This document shows positions 1-4,072 of a stretch of 5,603 nucleotides of DNA, in pieces. How positions within the stretch are numbered: position 1 is the stretch's first letter; every line of letters starts with the position of its first letter. This DNA comes from Pyrodictiaceae archaeon. GTDB taxonomy: Archaea > Thermoproteota > Thermoprotei_A > Sulfolobales > Pyrodictiaceae. Both the position numbers and the translations under genes were made by a program. Location of the stretch: contig JALVKZ010000064.1 of assembly GCA_027033675.1 (NCBI GenBank), positions 1 to 5,603 of the forward strand, written 5' to 3'. The notes under the pieces are model-generated. The model did not search any database, was not told the DNA's origin, and saw only the letters and a program-made list of their open reading frames with translations.

Positions 1-554
1 ACTGGGATTACTTCATACTACTTGACGCAGATACCGTTATGCTCCCCGGGTATATAGAGAGCGTTGTAGACGCCTTGGAGGAGGACAGCTTAGCTGGTAT
101 TGGTGGAGGCATAGTGGTGAACGAGAAGAGGGTGAGAGGACACATATCGGCTACTGGTATGACTATTAAGCGCAGGGTATGGGAAGAGATTGGAGGATTT
201 AACGGTATACCAGCCTCCGATACATTCTTCATAATGAGGGCTATTAGCAGGGGTTGGAGAGTACTGGTAGTTAAGAATGCACGGATGGTGGTTCTAAGGC
301 CTACGGGTAGACTATATGGGGTGAAAAGATGCCTAGAAATGGGGCGAGGAGACGGCTATACCTGCTATCCCTTCGCACTAAGCATCGCTAGGGCTCTTAG
401 ACGCTTGTTTCAGGGACCCAGGTGCGCCTCTGGATACCTTGTTGGATACATTCAAGCCAGGCGTTATAGGGATAGAGAACTGTGTAGGGCGAGACACGTA
501 GTTGAGCGGTATAAGCTAGTATCGAGACTCGGGCTGGGCGTTGACGCGTCCTAG
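1..554 (+). CDS. Family 2 (GT-A fold) glycosyltransferase, C-terminal part; 5' end outside window
   Basis: The frame is open from base 3 and ends at TAG 552-554, giving 183 visible residues; the true start lies to the left, so the ATG at 39 is internal. Right at the edge a hydrophobic strand runs into Asp-Ala-Asp-Thr (bases 24-35), the DxD motif that binds metal and the nucleotide-sugar diphosphate in GT-A enzymes. About 45 residues later comes a TGMTIKRRVWEEIGGF segment, matching the family 2 acceptor-side pattern (small residues, then R-x-V/L-x-E-x-G-G-F), then SDTFF followed by RAISRGWRV, which corresponds to the usual E/D-D region before R-x-x-G-x-x-V and may hold the catalytic base. The last 80 residues are Arg-rich and have no clear transmembrane helix. 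The family transfers sugars from NDP- or dolichyl-phosphate donors in glycan synthesis; donor and acceptor cannot be read here. The 3' end overlaps the opposing aminotransferase gene by 39 bp. Confidence 0.85.
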   Translation, partial: WDYFILLDADTVMLPGYIESVVDALEEDSLAGIGGGIVVNEKRVRGHISATGMTIKRRVWEEIGGFNGIPASDTFFIMRAISRGWRVLVVKNARMVVLRPTGRLYGVKRCLEMGRGDGYTCYPFALSIARALRRLFQGPRCASGYLVGYIQARRYRDRELCRARHVVERYKLVSRLGLGVDAS

Positions 555-1724
555 GCTTTTTGCGGCTTGTATAGCCTCCGCTATGGAGTTGACTACGTAG
601 TCTATCTCCTCTCTAGTCATTGATGGATATATTGGTATCGTTAGTACTTCCTTGGATATCTTCTCTGTTCGTGGCAGCAACCCTGGCTTATACCCTAGGC
701 TCCTATATAGCTTGGTTAAGTGTATAGGCTCAAAGTACACCTTTGTAGTAATACCTTTCTGTGCCAAGTGTCTGCGAACAGCATCCCTTAGAGAGGGGTT
801 ATCAACGAACCTAATGGTATACATTTGATAGACAGCTCTCACTCCCGGCGGCTCTATGAAGGGCCTAATTATATCCGCTACTTTCCTCAGTCTCTGCTCG
901 TACTCCTTAGCGACTCTTCTACGAAGCTCTATAGCCTTCTCTATCTTGTTAAGCTGCGTTATGCCCAGCGCGGCTGTTATGCTTGACATTCGCCAATTAT
1001 AGCCAAGGGTTATGTAGTCGAAGGATTCGGGTGACGTGAAGTATTTTCCGTGGTAATCGAGTCTTCCATGGCTCCTTACTAGTAGGAGTTTCTTATAGAG
1101 GCGTTTATCATTTGTTACTACTGCTCCGCCTTCACCTGTTGTAATTACTTTGTTGCCGCAGAAGCTTATTATTGCTGCATCACCGTAGTTCCCTACCTTT
1201 ACCCCCTCCTCGGTTATAGCTCCAAGGGACTCCGCCATGTCCTCTACTAGGAAGATGCCGTAATCCTCTGCTATCTCTCTTAATTCCTTTATCCTAGCAG
1301 GCATACCTCCATAATGAATAGGCATTAATACCTTGGTACGAGGAGTTATGCGCTCAACTACATCTGCTGGGTCAAGCCCGTATCTCTCCTCCTCGATCTC
1401 TGCGAAAACGGGCTTAGCGCCAACGAATAGAGCAGAGTTAGCTGTAGCTATAAAAGTGAAGCTAGGGACAATGACTTCGTCGCCGGGCTTAACGCCGAGC
1501 GCGAGCATGACTGCGTGAAGAGCAGATGTCCCAGAATTAAACGTGACAGCATATTCTACTCCTATGTACTCTGCAAGCTTTTTCTCAAACTCCCTTACCT
1601 CGGGTCCAAGGGTCCAATAGGATCCTCTCCTTATCACCCTGGTTACCGCGTCAACGTCGTCCTCGTCCCAGAAAACCTTATACAAAGGAACCTTCAGCTT
1701 TGGCAACCACCAAGCCCTCCACAT
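516..1724 (-). CDS. DegT/DnrJ/EryC1/StrS family PLP-dependent sugar aminotransferase
   Basis: The enzyme transfers an amino group (usually from glutamate) to a keto-sugar nucleotide, giving an amino sugar for surface glycans. From the ATG at 1724 it has 402 residues, slightly longer than the usual 360-390. In order: PLYKVFWDEDDVDAV near the start (typical family N-terminus), phosphate-binding SGTSA at about 64-68, GDEVIVPSFTFIATANS at 81-97, PIHYGG at 135-140, LVEDMAESLGA around 159-169 with Asp162 expected to contact the PLP ring nitrogen, and SFCGNKVITTGEGG at 187-200 with Lys192 as the Schiff-base lysine. GYNWRMSS at 241-248 fits the conserved NYRMS region. Cys in SFCGNK replaces the more common aromatic residue. 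The motifs recall perosamine synthetase-like members, but the substrate is not certain. An upstream in-frame ATG at 1775 would add 17 residues; 1724 is preferred because a TATA-like box lies about 27 bp upstream and the family pattern begins shortly after it. The 3' end overlaps the convergent glycosyltransferase gene. Confidence 0.93.
   Translation of the reverse strand: MWRAWWLPKLKVPLYKVFWDEDDVDAVTRVIRRGSYWTLGPEVREFEKKLAEYIGVEYAVTFNSGTSALHAVMLALGVKPGDEVIVPSFTFIATANSALFVGAKPVFAEIEEERYGLDPADVVERITPRTKVLMPIHYGGMPARIKELREIAEDYGIFLVEDMAESLGAITEEGVKVGNYGDAAIISFCGNKVITTGEGGAVVTNDKRLYKKLLLVRSHGRLDYHGKYFTSPESFDYITLGYNWRMSSITAALGITQLNKIEKAIELRRRVAKEYEQRLRKVADIIRPFIEPPGVRAVYQMYTIRFVDNPSLRDAVRRHLAQKGITTKVYFEPIHLTKLYRSLGYKPGLLPRTEKISKEVLTIPIYPSMTREEIDYVVNSIAEAIQAAKSLGRVNAQPESRY
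556..561 (+). terminator. Possible T-tract terminator of the glycosyltransferase gene
   Basis: A C-T5 run begins two bases after the glycosyltransferase stop. Archaeal transcription often ends at short oligo-T tracts without a hairpin, so this is a plausible end signal. It lies inside the opposing aminotransferase coding region, and a five-T run can occur by chance, so support is weak. Confidence 0.25.
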
Positions 1725-1746
1725 TGAAATCGATATCCGAGGCACT

Positions 1747-1755
1747 AAGTTTTTA
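1747..1755. promoter_or_regulatory. TATA-like box in the divergent aminotransferase/epimerase spacer
   Basis: The spacer 1725-1790 contains one clear AT-rich element, AAGTTTTTA on the + strand (TAAAAACTT on the - strand). Its centre lies about 27 bp upstream of the ATG at 1724 on the minus strand, the archaeal TATA-to-start distance, so the aminotransferase mRNA would be leaderless or nearly so. On the plus strand it lies about 40 bp upstream of the ATG at 1791, which would leave a leader of about 15 nt. No strong ribosome-binding site precedes either start. Assigning one box to both directions is inference; it may serve only the minus strand. Confidence 0.45.
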
Positions 1756-1790
1756 CGGCACGTATGCCAACGCATAGTTTCTGGGAAAAC

Positions 1791-2696
1791 ATGGCTAGGC
1801 GCAGCGTAATTGTATTTGGCGCGGCAGGATTCATAGGAGAGTTCGTACTAAGGCACCTCAAGCAGCGCGGCCACTATGTCATAGCCGTGGACATAGTGGA
1901 TCCAAAGATTAGGGCAGATGCTTTCATCAAGGCAGATGCCCGCAGCGCTGACGAGGTTAGGCGAATCCTAACAGAATATAGCCCAGATGCGGTCGTTAAC
2001 CTCATAGGGCTCCCCCATATCCCCTCCTGTGAGAGGAACCCGCACCTAAGCTACGAGATTAACGTAAGAACCGCACACAATATACTCGAGGCTGCCCGGT
2101 CCTTCGGGGTCAAACGCTACGTCTTCACATCATCCGCGGCTGTATACGGCGAGCATGTTGACAAGAAAGCCGTTGACGAGGAGACGCCAACGAATCCTAC
2201 AAGTGTCTATGGCTGGCACAAACTAGAGGCAGAGATTGAGGCAAAGGCATACAGCTCTCGATACGGCTTAGAAGCAGTTATACTAAGGCTCTTTAACGTA
2301 TACGGCGCCGCCCTGGAGAGGGGAAGAGACGCTGCAACAATTTTTCTTAGAAAAATCCTAAACAACGAACTAATAGAGGTAGATGGACCATACAAGGTTA
2401 GAGACTTCATGTACGTAGAGGACGCTGCGCTGGCAATAGCCAAGTCCATCGAGGTAGGGATGAGCACCAACTACGAGGTAATCAACGTGGGCAGCGGTAA
2501 ACCACACACAATAATTGAGCTACTCCAGACAATAGAGGAGAAGTTAGGTATGAGAGCCCGTTACACTATTAAGAACGCTGATAATAGGACAGGCTACTAT
2601 GCGGTAACCAATAAGATGAAAAACCTGCTAAAGATACAGCCAAGGGAGCTAAGTGAAGGTATCGGGGCCTGGCTTAAGCGCATCGGCGTCATCTAG
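1791..2696 (+). CDS. NAD-dependent sugar-nucleotide epimerase (extended SDR, GalE-like)
   Basis: This is a cytoplasmic Rossmann-fold enzyme of 301 residues, close to the usual 300-330. VIVFGAAGFIG near the N-terminus is the GxxGxxG NAD-binding loop, and AVDIVD at about 32-37 ends the second strand with an acidic residue typical of NAD(H) preference. TSSAAVYG supplies the catalytic Ser (about 115), and VYGWHK supplies the Tyr140-x-x-x-Lys144 pair. LRLFNVYG (about 165-172) and RDFMYVEDAA (about 204-213) are standard substrate-domain signatures. The Ser-Ser-Ala before VYG is epimerase-like; dTDP-glucose 4,6-dehydratases carry Thr-Asp-Glu there, so a dehydratase is less likely. UDP-glucose/galactose 4-epimerisation is the default guess, but the substrate is not fixed by the sequence. 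The start at 1791 is chosen over the ATG at 1764 because the Rossmann strand begins three residues later and 1764 would leave only about 13 bp after the TATA-like box. It ends 8 bp before the stop of the convergent FemAB-like gene. Confidence 0.93.
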   Translation: MARRSVIVFGAAGFIGEFVLRHLKQRGHYVIAVDIVDPKIRADAFIKADARSADEVRRILTEYSPDAVVNLIGLPHIPSCERNPHLSYEINVRTAHNILEAARSFGVKRYVFTSSAAVYGEHVDKKAVDEETPTNPTSVYGWHKLEAEIEAKAYSSRYGLEAVILRLFNVYGAALERGRDAATIFLRKILNNELIEVDGPYKVRDFMYVEDAALAIAKSIEVGMSTNYEVINVGSGKPHTIIELLQTIEEKLGMRARYTIKNADNRTGYYAVTNKMKNLLKIQPRELSEGIGAWLKRIGVI

Positions 2697-2704
2697 TACA
2701 CTCC

Positions 2705-3844
2705 TCATACTATCGTTCTGTCAAGACCTAGCCTATATAGTGGGAAGTAACGCGACCCCAACGGATCACTAATGATATCGTGGCCTAGGACACTAATATA
2801 GGGGTTCATTCGGACAAGCTCCTCGTAGACATCTCTCATATAAATCACTCCCCCAATATAGTAGGGCTTCGTATACCTCGAGAAACTTCTCTTAAACAGA
2901 TACAAGGAATCGTTCTTGCCCCTCCCGCCTCCAAGGTTAAGGTAACGAACCTTCCCATGAATGAATCTTATAAAACTCCATATAACTAGCCTGCTAGGAG
3001 GAGAGCGAAGAGCATAGTTCGAGCCAGACAGGTAATAATATGCTACATGCATGGCTGGGTCTACGAGAAATATCGCTGACGAACCAGGTACACCATTCTC
3101 ATCAAGGGCATATACTAGGTAAGCATAGCCGTTCAAGTAGTCGAAGAACCTCTTTATGAAGCTTAGTGGGAAGAAGTACTTAGGGCTCGCATTATTCCTC
3201 CGCATGGTATCATAGTAAAGCCTGAGAAACATCGTGAGCTCTTCTCTAGAAGGCGATGATGTTATGCGCGTAGTGAATTTTTCCCCAGCCTTCCTTATAT
3301 CGGCTCTCGCTGTCTTTCTAATACCTCGCCAGACCTCCTCTATATCCTTCGTGAGATCCACTATGACTACATCGTTTAGTTTTTTAGTGTACACATAGTT
3401 ATTGTTATCAAAGTATTTATGATTCTCTAAGAGGGGGCAGAACCTTATGAACTCAGATACAATGTTCTCCCGTATGTTCTTGTCTACATAAACTGACAAT
3501 ATCTTATTTAGCTCAGTTCTATCTAGCCCCTCCTTCTTTGCTATTAACAGGGGACCCCCAAAGCCATAAGCCGTCGTGGCATCGTAGAAGCGTTTTTCTA
3601 GCTTTCCCCTAAACACGTCTAAGGCATTGATTGGGCGAATAAGGCGAGGCCAGAAGAGCTTCATGGAATCGGTTTCAATATATATGGCCTCAGCCTGGGC
3701 GTTAAACTCATCTGCAAATACCCTATAGTAGTCATACGAGAACATCAAGTAATGCATATACTTCTTGGTAAATTCTTCTAGAAGTCTTGTCCACTCATTT
3801 CTATCACTAACCGCCTCGTAGTAATAGCTGCTCTGTATGTTCAT
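2705..3844 (-). CDS. FemAB / GNAT-fold acyl- or aminoacyl-transferase-like protein
   Basis: A 379-residue protein, in the normal range for FemAB-type proteins with two GNAT-like halves. The best signatures are in the second half: EEVWRGIRKTARADIRKA at about 169-186 (the family's W-x-x-x-x-K-x-x-R-x-x-I-R-K-A helix), YYDTMRRNN at 210-218, GVPGSSAIFLVD at 251-262, YYLSGSN at 270-276, and LNLGGGRGKNDSLYLFKRSF at 302-321, matching the conserved GGG...DSL..FK.F segment. The N-terminal half (1-150) is Tyr- and Asp-rich with YGFGGPLL at 93-100, also seen in this family. No signal peptide or membrane helix is visible, so it should act in the cytoplasm. Bacterial FemA/B/X add amino acids from aminoacyl-tRNA to lipid II; relatives acylate other amino groups. 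Archaea lack murein, so the acceptor is probably something else, perhaps an amino sugar given the nearby aminotransferase. Start ATG 3844 has no clear Shine-Dalgarno but a TATA-like box at a suitable distance. Family call fairly sure, substrate unknown. Confidence 0.8.
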   Translation of the reverse strand: MNIQSSYYYEAVSDRNEWTRLLEEFTKKYMHYLMFSYDYYRVFADEFNAQAEAIYIETDSMKLFWPRLIRPINALDVFRGKLEKRFYDATTAYGFGGPLLIAKKEGLDRTELNKILSVYVDKNIRENIVSEFIRFCPLLENHKYFDNNNYVYTKKLNDVVIVDLTKDIEEVWRGIRKTARADIRKAGEKFTTRITSSPSREELTMFLRLYYDTMRRNNASPKYFFPLSFIKRFFDYLNGYAYLVYALDENGVPGSSAIFLVDPAMHVAYYYLSGSNYALRSPPSRLVIWSFIRFIHGKVRYLNLGGGRGKNDSLYLFKRSFSRYTKPYYIGGVIYMRDVYEELVRMNPYISVLGHDIISDPLGSRYFPLYRLGLDRTIV

Positions 3845-3882
3845 GGACTTGCCCCGTATCCTTCTGAGAAACCCAATGTAGG

Positions 3883-3889
3883 TTTTAAA
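3883..3889 (-). promoter_or_regulatory. TATA-like box for the FemAB-like gene
   Basis: The minus strand reads TTTAAAA here, about 42 bp upstream of the ATG at 3844. Transcription would start about 16 nt before the start codon. The assignment rests on composition and spacing only. Confidence 0.4.
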
Positions 3890-3939
3890 CGGGTACTAGA
3901 ACTGACCTAAGCTACGCGCATGCGAGCAATCACTGACTA

Positions 3940-3957
3940 ATATTTTTGTAAAAATAT
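3940..3957. repeat. Perfect AT-only-armed inverted repeat (8-bp arms, 2-bp spacer)
   Basis: ATATTTTT, GT, AAAAATAT: two perfect 8-bp arms around a GT centre, visible directly. It sits about 55 bp upstream of the TATA-like box of the beta-propeller gene and about 50 bp beyond that of the FemAB-like gene. It could be a dimeric regulator site or just a by-product of AT-rich composition; as RNA the two-base loop makes a stable hairpin unlikely. Confidence 0.5.
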
Positions 3958-4012
3958 ATTATTTGTATGAAATAATATATGTATTGATGTATAATCATAC
4001 GATACAGCTAAA

Positions 4013-4022
4013 TTTTTAAATA
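4013..4022 (+). promoter_or_regulatory. TATA-like box for the secreted beta-propeller gene
   Basis: TTTTTAAATA lies about 56 bp upstream of the ATG at 4073. A transcript beginning 25-27 bp downstream, near 4043, would carry a leader of about 30 nt containing the AAGAGG at 4055-4060. A purine-poor, less AT-rich stretch (CAGCTA) precedes it, so the BRE is not obvious. Confidence 0.45.
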
Positions 4023-4054
4023 ATAGAGCAGCCACTCATAAGATAACGGCCTTT

Positions 4055-4060
4055 AAGAGG
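4055..4060 (+). promoter_or_regulatory. Candidate Shine-Dalgarno AAGAGG
   Basis: AAGAGG is the only purine-rich ribosome-binding candidate before the beta-propeller gene. It lies 12 nt before the ATG at 4073, rather far, and 4 nt before another ATG at 4065 that opens only a three-codon frame. It supports a leadered transcript here, in contrast to the apparently leaderless aminotransferase gene. Confidence 0.4.
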
Positions 4061-4072
4061 ATTGATGACGCC

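Larger units (their letters stand above)
3845..4072. other. AT-rich divergent intergenic region
   Basis: This 228-bp spacer separates the divergent FemAB-like and beta-propeller genes and is the largest non-coding stretch in the window. The half near the FemAB gene is mixed in composition and includes the palindrome CGCATGCG (3917-3924). From about 3938 to 4026 it becomes strongly AT-rich with an 18-bp inverted repeat (3940-3957) and 6-bp inverted arms GTATGA/TCATAC (3965-3970 and 3995-4000). TATA-like boxes lie towards each gene. I see no tRNA, conserved RNA fold, or convincing open reading frame in it. Confidence 0.7.

Noticed and set aside
8..232. Minus-strand 74-residue frame
   Set aside because: Antisense to the glycosyltransferase DxD and following region; low-complexity Ser/Pro composition typical of a shadow frame.
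1333..1727. Two small plus-strand frames (61 and 70 residues)
   Set aside because: Both are opposite the conserved N-terminal half of the aminotransferase, with no family features or start signals.
2207..2470. Minus-strand 87-residue frame
   Set aside because: Opposite the catalytic Tyr/Lys and substrate region of the epimerase; no independent support.
3917..3924. CGCATGCG palindrome as an operator or methylation site
   Set aside because: Only eight bases, a single copy, and no extended symmetry; nothing beyond chance can be claimed.
3965..4000. Inverted GTATGA/TCATAC arms as a hairpin or terminator
   Set aside because: Six-bp arms with a 24-bp AT-rich loop are expected by chance, and the position is upstream rather than downstream of both genes.
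3938..4026. AT-rich stretch as a replication origin
   Set aside because: No repeated origin-recognition-box-like elements and no neighbouring cdc6/orc1 or replication genes; promoter function explains it adequately.
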